Source: Beta vulgaris subsp. vulgaris (Eukaryota; Streptophyta; Magnoliopsida; Caryophyllales; Amaranthaceae). From it: DNA of 64,000 nt. The translations under genes were made by a program, and so were the position numbers. The DNA lies in the NCBI RefSeq assembly GCF_026745355.1, contig NC_079210.1, positions 3,811,751-3,875,750 of the forward strand, read 5' to 3'. Shown here piece by piece: positions 20,875 through 32,795 of the stretch. Within the stretch, counting starts at the first letter, position 1. The number at the start of each line of letters is the position of its first letter. Below the pieces are notes generated by a model, which was not told where the DNA came from, did no database searches, and worked only from the letters and a program-made list of their open reading frames with translations.

Positions 20875-21845
20875 TCAATCTCCATCTTCTTGTGTTTGAT
20901 TGTTTAAATAATCCACCCACCTATCTCTTAACTCGTCAATCATCTCTTGGGAATAAGTGCTAGGAATTCCTGGAAAGTACTACAAAATATTTTCAGATAA
21001 TTATAATTAGAATTAGTATAAATATGTATTTTATTAGTATGAGCAACAATAGCATTCTCTTCGTTCCTCACAAATATTTTCAATCCCAAAAAGTTATATA
21101 TTAATGAGTGACGAAGTTACCTTATCGGGAATTAATTGTCGTCTACTTGCGATAGTTTCAATCATGTAACGACAAAAATAATAGCCACAATCATTGGAGC
21201 CTAGAGCTTGACGAGGACACTGTCATGAAAAAGTTCAGATAAATCAACAACTGACATAACTATTTCAATTCAAATGTGTCATTACATATAGTATATTTTT
21301 AGATATATTATTACACAAACTTCCACCTTACAGGATTCTTTTTCAATTTCTTGACGTCTTTTCGATGAACCATGCTAAATTTTACAATACCTCTACGAAA
21401 TTTTCACCTAACTTAATTAGATGAAGACATTGATAATAAGATAATTAAAAATATTAATAGACTATGATTAGCTCACATACTCATTGATGATCCGTTCAGC
21501 AAATTCACGAATATAGTCTGCTCCACTAGGATCAAGCCAAAAAACTGTTCCGTTCCAAGGGCTTATGACAGCTAGCATCCAATGTCGACTATATGCAACT
21601 TATTAGCAAAGGCAAAAAAAATACTCATATACACTAATTTAGATCAAATTTCAATATATTACACATACACACTTACTTTTCATGGAAAGGTGCAAAAAAT
21701 AGTTGATTAAGGTTCTTGCCTCCATTGCACCCGAAAACACGACATAAATAGTCAGATCGGTCTTCTTCTATAGTTGGAGTTCATTGAGCTAGGTAATTAG
21801 GATCACAAAATCCATACACCCCATATTATTATGCTGTCTAACAAA
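20875..21845 (-). pseudogene. Ulp1-like (C48) cysteine protease C-terminal exons of CACTA-1
   Basis: Five exons on the minus strand with GT-AG borders and consistent phase. E1 is about 21677-21845 (ends FFAPFHE). E2 is 21481-21588 (RHWMLAVISPWNGTVFWLDP). E3 is 21332-21392. E4 is 21121-21219 (CPRQALGSNDCGYYFCRYM). E5 is 20875-20979 (starts YFPGIPSTYSQEM and ends with a stop). The residues expected for the C48 set are all there: His before Trp and Asp in E2, Gln and Cys in E4. SUMO-type protease domains of this kind are common in plant CACTA and some MULE elements. E1 contains an in-frame stop and no N-terminal part was found, so this is a remnant. Confidence 0.78.
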
Positions 21846-21941
21846 ATTAACGAATATATCAAATGTATAAGATAGGAATGGTGTATGTTATGCAGTCTAA
21901 CAATGCTGAAAAATTTGATCTCATAACTTCAAACTTATATA

Positions 21942-22108
21942 CTTTCTCCGTTTTATTTACCAAGGAAAAAGATAGACAGAAAGAAAATGAGGAACCCATG
22001 TAATAAGGATAGAGATAGAAAGAAGTGGATATCAAATAAAATAATATTTCATTTATTTTGAAACGATCTAATATGGTAAGTGTTTCATTTATATTAGAAC
22101 GTGGGAAG
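21942..22108. mobile_element. Stowaway-like MITE nested in CACTA-1
   Basis: Left end CTTTCTCCGTTTTATT preceded by TA; right end AGAACGTGGGAAG followed by TA. The ends pair imperfectly as inverted repeats (CTTTCTCCGTTTTA against CTTCCCACGTTCTA). Length about 167 bp, no coding content. Confidence 0.55.
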
Positions 22109-23041
22109 TATTAAAGTATTAACGATCAAATTAGGTGATAATGTTACAATTATAATTTCAAAATAATATATCAAAGTAATTATTAGGCATTTCTCAGTTC
22201 AGAATTCAGATCCTTCTTCCCCATATTTGTGCACTTCTTAGTTCTTGGGATACATCACTTCTTAGTTCTTAGAGAGATAAACAGGTAATCACCCACTTCT
22301 GCTTTGCCTCACATTTTGATAGATCAAACATTCATTTATTACATTACATCCACAACATTTTAAATTGTTATTTCTTGCTACTTTCTGATTTCAAACATTC
22401 ATTGATCATCATAGATTTTGAAATCTGATTCTCTTACACAACAACCCCAAAAATATTCAATCGAATTTTACTAATTTTAATATCTACATCTTTTCATGCA
22501 TCTTATTTGTTGATATTTCTGTAATTTTCTCTTAACTTAGCTTTAATTTTACGCTCTCTTCTAAAGGGTATCTCCAAATTCTTTTTCTCTCCTTAATTTA
22601 ACTCATTCTCTACGCAAGTTATGGTGATAATGTTCTCTTAAATTTTCAGGTATAAGAGGCTTGAAGTTTTGTCTGCCTTCACGAATGCTGTAAGTTATGC
22701 ATATGCCAGATTATTATGGCGGACCTATGCCATCCATATGATCTAATTTTTCTACTTTTTCTTTCTCAATGTTAATTGAATGTTGTTTGGTATGGCTGAT
22801 TATATGTCCTGATTTGGATTACTGTATATTTGTATTTCCCTGAAAGAAGGGTTTTTTCAAAATCGGAGTCTACAATGGTTGTAATAGAATGTACTTTCTT
22901 CCTGCCTTTCATTCATTCATTTTATAATGATTATGCAAGTGGTAACCTTCTCATAAGCTATGTCTAATACGGATCAGTATAGATTGAGTTGTGTTTCCTG
23001 AAGCTAAGAACATCACTCAATTAATCAGTATAAGTTTTTCA

Positions 23042-23113
23042 GAGACCAACAGCAGCACTACAACATCCATTCTTAAGAGACCAACAACAGCACTACAGCA
23101 TCCATTCTTCCAT
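23042..23113. repeat. Short direct duplication of about 36 bp
   Basis: AGAGACCAACAGCAGCACTA is followed about 36 bp later by AGAGACCAACAACAGCACTA, each then continuing ACA(A/G)CATCCATTCTT. It lies directly before the 190-bp array and shares its CAGCA-rich character. Confidence 0.7.
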
Positions 23114-23159
23114 GTATGTAAATAATAAAATTTAGTTCTAAATACCTTATGTTCGTCCT

Positions 23160-24005
23160 GAGGAGCAAAACAGCAGCAAAACATATTGGATAGAACAGAG
23201 GTAATAAGAGAGATATGGAGGAGTTATAGAGTTAGTATCATAGAGCTAACATCATATTGTTTCTCCCACAGCTATCACAATGATAAATTAGGCAGCAAAA
23301 CAATGGAATAAGTGCAAAACTGCAGCAAAACAGCAGCATTTTAAGAAAGGCATAGGTATGGAGGAGCAAAACAGCAGCAAAACATATTGGATAGAACAGA
23401 GGTAATAAGAGAGATATGGAGGAGTTATAGAGTTAGTATCATAGAGCTAACATCATATTGTTTCTCCCACAGCTATCACAATGATAAATTAGGCAGCAAA
23501 ACAATGGAATCAGTGCAAAACAACAGCATTTTAAGAAAGGCATAGGTATGGAGGAGCAAAACAGCAGCAAAACATATTGGATAGAACAGAGGTAATAAGA
23601 GAGATATGGAGGAGTTATAGAGTTAGTATCATAGAGCTAACATCATATTGTTTCTCCCACAGCTATCACAATGATAAATTAGGCAGCAAAACATTGGAAT
23701 ACGTGCAAAACAGCAGCATTTTAAGAAAGGCATAGGTATGGAGGAGCAAAACAGCAGCAAAACATATTGGATAGAACAGAGGTAATAAGAGAGATATGGA
23801 GGAGTTATAGAGTTAGTATCATTGAGCTAACATCATATTGTTTTTCCCACAGCTATGACAATGATAAATTAGGCAGCAAAACATTGGAATAAGTGCAAAA
23901 CAGTAGCATTTTAAGAAAGGCATAGGTATGGAGGAGCAAAACAACAGCAAAACATATTGGATAGAACAAAGTTAATAAGAGAGATATGGAGGAGCTATAG
24001 AGTCT
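23160..24005. repeat. 190-bp tandem repeat array in CACTA-1 (about 4.4 units)
   Basis: Units begin GAGGAGCAAAACAGCAGCAA at 23160, 23361, 23551, 23741 and 23931. The first period is 201 bp because of an extra CAGCAAAAC-type insert; the next three are 190 bp. Units are nearly identical, with a few substitutions. Each contains the polypyrimidine-CAG string TTGTTTCTCCCACAG. There is no coding frame through it. Confidence 0.93.
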
Positions 24006-25742
24006 TCATACCTGTGGCAAATTATGTTCACTAATAGGTTTAGTGTCATAGTCCATTTCGCGCAAATGAATACTCAGCTCGTGGGGGAAGGATTGGGCAG
24101 CTGATAGTGAAGCTCAGGTTCTTGTTGAGTCACTGCATCCTCAGGCAAACGAACATTATGGTATTAATCTATTGACTATCATTTCTCTCTTTTTACAAGA
24201 TAAAATACAATGGTGGGACCATTTACAAGGTGGACAAGGATCATATCCAATCACACAGATGAAACATATGATTTATCAAAAAAAAAAGTATACTGTGAAG
24301 CTGCATTAATAATGCACAAGTGGGGTTACAACAATGCATATATAATAAGGTTGTTGATAAGCATTAGTAGTGTTATAATGGTATTAATCTTAAAGCATCA
24401 ATGGCCAATTATGATATCAATGAAGTTATAGAAATACATATCAATGGATTAGTAATCATAAAGTTCAGTTAAACTACAGCAAACTGTCCATTCATATCCA
24501 ATTTGAGGTTCCAACCTTTCTTCTATTAGTCCATTCATATCCAATTTATATCATCATGTATATATTTCTAATTCCTCATTATGTTCATGATAACAACAAA
24601 GTTATAAACAATATACCTAAATGAAAAAAAAAAACACAATAAGTTATGAATAGCAAGAAGAAAATAATCGAAAGAATTCATTGAGGCATTTAAACAAACA
24701 CATTGTAGGCAACTAAAACTGAGATGAAAAGCTTGCTAACCAGAAAAAAAAATTGCACGAATCACCTTTACAAGTGCACCAATTTTATACTTTGTCTTTT
24801 TCTTCCCAAAAGAATCACAAATTGATGAAAATAATATAAAACTCCAGAAGAATTGATGAAAAGAATTGACGAGAATCACAAATTGATGAATATAACAATG
24901 AAAAGCTTGCTTGGCAGACAACAAAAATTGCTCGAATTACCTTTACGTACAAGTGCACCAATTTTATACTTCTTCGAAAATGTCTTTTCTTCCCAAATGA
25001 ATCACAAATTAGCGAAAAGAATCACACATTCCAGAAGAATTGACGAAAATAATTGACGAGAATCACAACTTGAACAATGTGAGAGCCTTGATTATGAATT
25101 TTACGAAAGCAAAGGTGAAATTTTGATGGAAGAATTTGGATTATGGGGGAGAATTTTTGGATTATGGGGAGTGGTGGTTGTAGGGATGGTGTGCGAGTCG
25201 ACTGAACTATGAGATTGTTAAAGCTATGGCGTAAGTTGCTATGGCGGCAAGAAGCAATGGCGTAGTTTTTTTTTTTGTTTTGACTGTTACATGTATTAAT
25301 CACGATCTAGATTCTAGAGTAGTATTAGGAGAGGTAGTTTTTTTTTCTATTATATTTGTTGCATAATTTTAAAAGTAAATAGTTTTATTATAAAACTTAT
25401 ACTGCATTAGTATTAATTAAAAAGATATTAAAGTTTAAAATTATTATATTTAGGAAACCGGTTGAAGTTAGAAGTAGTCTCCTAAATCTTCACAATAAGA
25501 ATACATACGTATAATAGTGTATTATGTTAAAAAAAAATTGAATTAAAAAAATAAAATATATCAAGGAAACCAGTTGTATTTGGAAACAGTCTCTTATTTC
25601 ACAATAATATTTTTTATTAGTCAAATACTTAAACTTAAGAGACTGGGTTTAGATAATAAATGGTCTCCTATATTTAAGAAATGGGTTAGTAACCTCAACC
25701 GGTCTCCTATAGGTAGTCTCTTTGGCCATTTTTGTAGTAGTG
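24006..25742. other. Right part of CACTA-1, mostly non-coding
   Basis: No transposase recognised. A diverged duplication is present: the stretch with AAGTGCACCAATTTTATACTT occurs near 24770 and again near 24950, each after GAAAAGCTTGCT. The subterminal GGAAACCGGTT-type repeats begin near 25450. Confidence 0.55.
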
Positions 25743-25892
25743 ATTAGAACTAACATCAGGTTGTGACCAATTGTAATCTTGATTGAAGGAGTAAACAGTC
25801 TGATCTCCTTCAAAATATGAGTAGAAAGCTATTGCCCTTGATCGCCTGAATACAGGTTGTGACCTTGCACTCACTTCAGTTTGAGGAACAAA

Positions 25893-25973
25893 CTGCAGCA
25901 ATAAACATCAATTAGTTATCTGATAACAGGATAAAAAATTTGCTTAATACATGTTAAAATCAAATTCACTTAC
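25893..25973 (-). other. Last intron of the MULE A transposase gene
   Basis: Donor GTAAGT after the codons for GHQRIVI and acceptor TGCAG before TTTGTTCCTCAAAC; 81 bp. The upstream exon ends with a Gly-Val-Gly-Val motif at the same place as in MULE B, whose equivalent intron is 35163-35238. Confidence 0.6.
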
Positions 25974-26987
25974 AATTACTATTCTCTGATGTCCATTAGG
26001 GTAAGTATATACACCTACTCCTCTATTGTGCATTGGTGTTGTTGCTTGTTCAGTGGTAGTTGTTGCTTGTTTAATGCTAGTTGAAGGACCATAGTTATTA
26101 GACCTCACATTTTTACACTCTCTCTTGTTGTGTTTTTGTATGCCCCAAGAACTACAAGTCATTGCAGTCCTAACATTCTTTAACTTACCTGATTTGGTTA
26201 CTTCTCCATCTTGAAGTCTCCTTTTGGTTTTAGGTCTATGTTGAACCTTTTTCAGTTTGGATGAAAGCACTAAGGAGTCACATTGTGGCTACTCTTGAAG
26301 ACCATTCAATGGCTCCAACAAAAACTCATAGGCTTTCATGTATATTTCTTTTCTGAAAAAATGACAAACATATTGTTCATGTTCATCAACTTTGTTCTAT
26401 ATAGCCACCACTGCATGCTGGCAAGGTATTCCACTAACTTGCCATGCATTGCAGCTACAAGTTCTTTCTGTCAAATTAACAACGTACTTAATTTGAGTGG
26501 CTTCTTCTCTTACTCCATAACAAAAAACCACCATCCCAGAAAGCACACCCTCTAGGCCAAATCTTGTGATTCTCTAGAAGTTGTTGAATTCTAAGCCATA
26601 AAAACACTTCTTTCTTCCTAATTTCATCTCTTATTTTATGTAATCTTTCCATCAAACCCTCTCTAATGTCTTCAAGTATTGTTATGATTGGCTTATGTCT
26701 ACTATTCAGGATGTAAGCATTGAAAACTTCTAACATGTGTTGTTGTCAACACTATCACAACATGACATGGAACTATAGAAAGCTCTACATTACTTCCTAT
26801 ATTATAGTTTCTATTTAGTAGATCTTTTGCTACAGCAACAGAAATTTGCCTCATCACTTCAATTTGAGTATTAAACTCATTCTCAATTGTGGATTTGGCA
26901 ATAATCCAAAATTGCTTCCTGTACTCCATGCCGCCACCAAAAACAGTTCTAAAGTTTGTGTACACATATCTAACACAAACTCTTGTT

Positions 26988-27422
26988 TCAACTTCTGGAA
27001 AGACTAGCTTCTCTCACAGCAGCTAACAATCCCTTTTGTTGATATGACGTGAATATGTACCTTGCACCTTCTTTGCACCCTAAATCTATTGCCAGCAAAT
27101 TCAAAAACCAAATCCAACTATAAGTGCTTTCCACCTCTACCACTGCCCAAGCTATGGGGAAAGATTGTTTATTCCTATCTCTACTTACTGAAACTAGTAG
27201 CTGCCCTCCAAATGGACCCTTAAGAAAACAACCATCAAGTGAAATAAATGGCCTACAACCTGCCATAGAACCTCTCCTCAATGCCTCAAAGCATAAGTTA
27301 TCCCTCTCAAACACATTCTCATTCATCTGAAGCTTGACAATGTTGTTTCTATTACTCCTAAGGATCTTAGCTGTATATCTTGGGAGTAGTGCATACTTCT
27401 CTCTCAAGCCAAATTGTCTCAA
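26988..27422 (-). pseudogene. MULE A transposase segment: DDE catalytic core
   Basis: 144 codons open. FISLDGCFLKGPFGG holds the first catalytic Asp and PIAWAVVEVESTYSWIWFL is the conserved strand-helix pair. The second Asp position is Tyr in TSYQQKGLL. It then runs off frame into Ser/Arg at 26988, and the core goes on in other frames at 26965 and 26736. Confidence 0.8.
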
Positions 27423-27942
27423 TTATGTCTTGCAGCTTAATGTAAGGGTTCACCTTAAACTTAGTTTGGTAGTTTACAGCTATCCAACTTGCTTTCATCT
27501 TCTTCAGTTTTGGAGTTCTCCCACAAGTGTGTTCAGGAATATGTGTTTTCACCATGAAATTCCTCCTCCCTCTTTTCCAAAATGCCCAAATTTTCCATGG
27601 GCATCCTTTGTTCTTATTAATGCAATGTTTACCAACCCTCTGACTGTCATTTCTATTCATAGGAATGTCCCTACCAACTAAAATGGAGTAGTCAATAAGC
27701 AATTTCTTAAAGGTTTTAGCATTCTTAAATGAGAGTCCAATGTAAAACTTAGACTTGTTACCCTTTCCTTCCTCCAATAGCATGTCCTTGCTTCTCGTAG
27801 TTGGTTCTGGTGCAACTAGATACCCATAATCCTCCTCATCTAATTCACTAGGGCTTTCTAAATCACTCCTATCTTCATCAAATCCAGCTTCAATGTTAAT
27901 GCTCTTGCCCTTGGTCTGAGCTAGCCTAGTCAACATCTTCAA
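27367..27942 (-). pseudogene. MULE A transposase segment: acidic linker and MuDR N-terminal domain
   Basis: 191 codons open. Residues 20-45 are acidic (FDEDRSDLESPSELDEED). Residues about 65-170 carry the MuDR-type DNA-binding domain: FYIGLSFKNAKTFKKLL, a Cys pair (KHCINKNKGCPW) and a His-Cys pair (IPEHTCGR). Family knowledge places terminal-repeat recognition here. It is joined to the core by a frame change near 27400. Confidence 0.8.
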
Positions 27943-28515
27943 CTCCTCTTCATATATGATAATTGCTTCTTTTTATCCTCCCTCACCCTATCCCTAGCAT
28001 GCACTACCTCAACATCATCTTCATTAGTACCTTATGCGTCATAGTCTATGTCTGCTTGGTTCACATTTGTTGAAGGAATTGGGTTCTCTACTGAAGTCAG
28101 TAAGTTAAGAAAGGAATTAGTTTGGCTATTGAGGTCAACCTGAACTTGGGTCTGGCTACCTACATAAATGGGTCTTCTACCTCATAGTTATGGTCATTGT
28201 AGATAATGAATCACTTTGTAGGTCATAAGTAATTATAGGAATGGGTGAAATGTACTTTTAATCATAACCAAGAAACCTAATACCATTGTTGAAGTCCTTC
28301 CTAGGGTTTGAGTAATGGAGTTTCATTATGTTCTTATGACCTAAGCTGCTAATAAAGTCTTTCAAGTAAGACATACTCACACAATCAGGTATGTGCTCAA
28401 ACACACTAACATGCCCTCCATTGTATACCATGCCACATTCAGATGTCCATTTTCCACCATGATGCACAATCAAACATGGATTAAGTGCAACTTCTTCAAT
28501 AATAAAAGATCAAAC

Positions 28516-29768
28516 AAAATTATTGAAGTAAATGAGAATATGTGTACCAAAATCAGTCATTTCCATTAATTTCATCATCAATTTACATCAATAAAGTTGG
28601 CTCCTCATGTAACACCATCAACCAACCAAGTAGAGCCAACTTTGTACAATCGAAACAAGGATGTCATAACAGTGACAAATGCCAAAAACAAAACCTAACT
28701 TTTGTTACATTCAACTTCTACATATGGCTATGACATGCATCCTAATACAATTCATAAAAAGCTTAACAATAGGCAGCTACTAACCTAAAAAATTACATTT
28801 GCCTACCCACAACCTCGCCCATACACAACCTACAACACATCAGTTCTCCTTGAAGAGCCAAGGGAAGCAATCGAAATACACAGTCATGTCTTTGGAGAGA
28901 CAAGCCATCATGTCCACCCATTGTTGTAAATTATATTATATTATTGAGGGCCCAAACCTTAAAATTAAATCACTATCAGTTCCAAAGTAATGTTGTCCAA
29001 ATGAAAGCTGCCTCAACCTACACTATATCCTCCATTTCTTGTAAATCAGCTCCACACTCATTTGAGCTTCCCAATCTAGCTTTGGGAATATATGGAAGCA
29101 CATGATGTTTTACTCATGACACAGGGGGTGTAAAATATCTAGGGCAGTCAATCCTATGCACAATTAAAAAAATAAATGGTTTAAACAAATCCAACTTTAA
29201 CAAATCCTACTTTTCATTTAAACAAGTTTTCAATTGATTAGGGCTTATTTTAATCGAGAAAATAAAGCAGTTAATACAATTAAAAAAATTGAACCATAAT
29301 CCCTAACAGCTTCAAATGATATTTTAGTCACATAATTACCAAAAATTGAAGTAAAATTACTCAATACTCACATGTTTCACACATAATCACACAAAAAAAA
29401 TTGATTACTCATCCTTTTCATGATATTATGCAAAAAACAGTAGAAAAAACAAACCAGACTTTACAACATCACTTTCCGAAAAAAGAAAGGAATCTAAGAA
29501 AAAGTAGTTAAGAATATACCTTGGGGAGGAGAAAGATTTGAAATTTTCCCGGCTGCTGAGCTTCCCTACGCCATTTTTGTCTTCAACCAATTAAGGAGAA
29601 ATAAATGAAAGTTTTGAGGAAGAAGGTTCTTTTTCACTTGCAGAGAATATAATAAGTGTTGAAGTGAGCTGTCTAGGTTTTATATAGTACAACCAAAAGG
29701 AAGTACTTAGGGCGCTAAAAATACCGCCCCTTCATTACTCCTCCTAGATTCTTGTGCGTTTTCTTATT
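28516..29768 (-). other. Upstream and leader region of the MULE A transposase gene
   Basis: Low coding content. Probably holds the 5' UTR and a long intron of the transposase gene, plus the inner part of the MULE A right end, cut at 29770-29778 by the MULE B target duplication. Confidence 0.4.
29672..29690 (-). promoter_or_regulatory. Possible TATA box of the MULE A transposase gene
   Basis: TATATAAAAC on the minus strand, inside the right end region of MULE A and about 1.2 kb upstream of the first recognised coding block. A likely leader and intron (CCCCAAGGTATATTC near 29520) follow. Position fits. There is no expression evidence. Confidence 0.35.
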
Positions 29769-30567
29769 TTAATTAAATGGAAAAATTGATAAAAACATTT
29801 CCAACTATTGGACATCTTCTATAACCAGTCTCAATTATTAATTAATTAATATTAGTCCTAACTTTAACACATGTTTGAAACTAACAGACTCTTGGAAGGA
29901 TTAACCTGCTATAGCAGGTAAAAAACACCACGTGACCCTCATGTGATTTTTAATGAAACCCCCTCCCTTTCTTCCTTCTTCCTTCTTCTTTCTTTTGCGA
30001 ATTTTCCCACCTAAGCATTCAATTCCTCCATAACTCCTCCTACCTACCTGTCAGACGCCATTAATTGGCCTCTGCAATTCATCTTCTCCAGAGAAAGGAA
30101 CGATTTTTTCGGGCGACATTGAAGGTATAAATAATGAATTTTTTATTTCTTTAATTTTTTTAATTGTATTGTTGTTTGTGTGTTTGGGGAAATAAGTGGA
30201 AATTTCTGGTTTGCAATTTGTTGTTGTGGTTCATAATTTTGTTTGTGGTTTAGTAATGGGTTGGTTCTGGTAATGTAATTCAAAATTTGAAGGTTTATTT
30301 CTTCAATTTTTTTTATCATCTTTGCATTGTGTATAAATGCAAGGAATTAGGTGATTGAAATTTGTTCTTGTTGGATTGTCTGTATGAATACAGGTGTGAA
30401 TTTTGTGATTGGTCTATGAATTATGGATACTAATGTAACCCTTAGGTTTTGGCATGGTGGAAGTTTTAAACACAGTGAGAAGGGAGTGCAGTATGTGGGG
30501 GGCAAGGGAGGACCTTTCTAGTTGACAGTGATGAATTATGTTGGTGGTTTCTTGAGGAACTTGCAAG

Positions 30568-31822
30568 CACTAGTAGAATAAATGCTATTTGCTGCGGTGG
30601 TATTGCTGCGGTTTTACCTATACGCAGCAATATAAGACGCAAAAATAAATAAAAAAATAGAAAATGACTATATTGCTGCGGTTCCCGCCAAAAACCGCAG
30701 CAATATTGTCCAACAGAATAATTTTGAACAAAATGTGGTGCACAGGCCAGCTAATATTGCTGCGGTTTCCGTGTAAGACCGCAACAATATATTAAAAAAC
30801 ATTTTTTTAATATATTGCTGCGGTCCTACGTGGAAACTGCAGCAATATAAACGCTTAATATATATATATAACTCACGCGCGCCCCTCCCTTCAAAGGTTA
30901 CAAAACTGAAAACCCTAAATTAAAAATAGCGCCTCCCTCAGCTCCTTCCCCCCTCCCTCTCACTCCTACTCCTTTCTCTCTCATTTTCGCAGTGCGTTCT
31001 CTCTGCTTCACCCACCTGCTTTCTCCCTCCTTCACCCTTTACCCTTCACCCTCCTGCATTCTCTCTCCTTTTTCTTCGCCGAAAATACAGGGGAGACAAC
31101 CAGAAATTAACGGCCTCAGTTTCTTCGCCGGAAATACACCGCGACAGTCGTCGCTCGTGAAGCCGGCGTTCTTCTTCCCGTCAACCTTCGAAAGGAGCGA
31201 CGCCAAGCGCACCGGCTCAACCGGATTGTTCGTCACTCCTCTACTTCGCCGTTCGATCCAGATTTCTTCGTCGACCGCAAGACAAGCCGCCTCTGACGAG
31301 TTCTTCTTCGTTTTTGTTTTTGTTTTTCCTTTTTTTCGTTTTATTTTTTATTTTTTTTTGGCTATCAGTTGGTGGAGGGTTGTTTGTTTTCCTCAGGTTT
31401 GGTGATGTTTTTATTTTTTATTTTCAGATGTTGTAATATATTTTTATGCTTTTTTGTTTAATTTTGTAGTTACAGTTTCATTATAGTGTGGTGATATTGT
31501 TTTTTAAGATATTTTTTTCGATTTTCAGTTTTTCAGATTTTCATGTTCTTAGTTTTTTCATTACAACTTTTTGAGCGTACTAAAAGCTTTTGAGTTTTTT
31601 ATTATTAAATATAGCATATTGCTGCGGTTTTCTTCACAAACCGCAGCAATATTCTTTTTAAATCTGATATAAAATAAATATATTGCTGCGGTTTGGCCTA
31701 AAAATTGCTGCGGTTTAAAACTGCAGCAATATTTAATTGCTGCCCCCTTAATTGCTGCGCGACCAAAACTACAGCAATAGGGCACTTTTTAACCGCAACA
31801 AATAGCATTTATTCTACTAGTG
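30568..31822. mobile_element. CACTA-2: small CACTA of the TTGCTGCGG family (copy 2), nested in MULE B
   Basis: Ends CACTAGTAGAATAAATGC and GCATTTATTCTACTAGTG, with the perfect 3-bp duplication AAG (30565-30567 and 31823-31825). The same ATATTGCTGCGGTTT subterminal repeats as the copy at 3083-4631, but in reverse orientation: its left end matches the reversed right end of that copy closely. The centre (30880-31400) holds a GC-richer leader-like part with Arg/Ser/Phe frames, not a recognisable gene. Confidence 0.93.
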
Positions 31823-32795
31823 AAGAAAAAGTGATTCATACACAAAAATAGATGAGAGTTACTACTCAATTCCTGGTATGAGTTTCAAAGATGGGTTGAG
31901 GAGAGTTTATGCTGACAAAGAGGTTTTAGCCATGACCCCTACAGTTTTACAACATAAATTCATCGACCTCTATGTAGCACATAGTGTTGATAAACCTCAG
32001 TTAGTACCACTTGAGCTTGGGTACATTGAGGAACAACCAAAACAGCAACCAAATGCATTTAGTACCCCAAAAAGTGGTCCCACAGAAACTACCTTTTAGG
32101 AGGGTCCACCTAAAACTACCCCAAAGTCCTTGGAAGGTTCAAATCTCAGAAGAAGTCCTAGGAAAGCATCTTCCCAGGAGGGCGTAAAATCTATTCCCAA
32201 CTTTTCCCAGCCATGAAAATCAAAAGCCTGTCATGCTCCAAACCCTAACATAAAAAAAATTGAACCTCCCATTTCATCTCCTCAGCAGCCCTCACAAACA
32301 AACAACCCTCCCATTACATCTCCTCAACAACCCTCACTCACAAAAGACCCTCACATTTTATGTCCTCAGCAGCACTCACTCACAAAAGACCTTCCCATTT
32401 CATCTCCTCAGCAGCCCTCACAAACAAACAACCCTCACATTACATCTCCTCAACAGCCCTCACACATAAACAACCCTCCCGAATCAGCTGCACAACCCTC
32501 ACACACAGCAGACCAGCCCTCTTGTTCATTTGCTCCTCCAAGCCCTTGTCAGTGGATGGGGACAATGAAGAGGGTGAAGAAACAGATCTTGAATTAGAGG
32601 AGGAGTTCAATTTAGATGAACTTCACAGAGAAGCATTTGAATACATCCCTTTATGTGATCATGATCTGGATGGTAGTGATGATGAGTTGAGAGATGCAAG
32701 AGAAAATGAGAGGGTTTGCACACAGAAGTTATTGGCAATAGCTGAACAGCTGCAAAGAGAAGCTGCTGCTGCAAAGACTGGAGGTGAAGTAGTTA

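Larger units (their letters stand above)
19254..25742 (-). mobile_element. CACTA-1: 6.5-kb CACTA element, deletion derivative with Ulp1 exons
   Basis: Left end CACTACTACAAAAAGGCC, right end GGCCATTTTTGTAGTAGTG, flanked by the perfect 3-bp duplication ATT (19251-19253 and 25743-25745). Subterminal repeats of the type AGGAAACCGGTT / AGGAGACCGGTTT occur within about 300 bp of each end. It carries a minus-strand Ulp1-like protease fragment, a nested Mutator MITE, a Stowaway-like MITE and a 190-bp tandem array. No TNP2-type transposase is visible, so it is probably non-autonomous. It sits in the last coding exon of the MULE A transposase. Confidence 0.92.
25743..28515 (-). pseudogene. MULE A transposase (mudrA-like), degenerate
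   Basis: Order on the minus strand. N-terminal region at 28473-28258 (IVHHGGKWTSECGMVYNGG). MuDR N-terminal zinc-binding domain at 27942-27367 (CPWKIWAF, HIPEHTCGR). Catalytic core at 27422-26988 (FISLDGCFLKGPFGGQLL, PIAWAVVEVESTYSWIWF). C-terminal helical parts at 26965-26488 (FWIIAKSTIENEFN, RHKPIITILEDIREGLM). SWIM finger near 26390-26460 (CSC...CQHA). A zinc knuckle CSSWGIQKHNKREC near 26125-26165. A last intron lies at 25893-25973. The second catalytic Asp (usually SDQQKG) is Tyr here (SYQQKG, codon 27042-27044). Several stops and frameshifts separate the parts. The last exon is split by CACTA-1. Confidence 0.85.

Noticed and set aside
23160..24005. CRISPR-like array
   Set aside because: Whole 190-bp units repeat without variable spacers; a plain tandem repeat.
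31039..31405. Open frames in CACTA-2
   Set aside because: Leader-like GC-richer part; no family features and opposite frames equally open.
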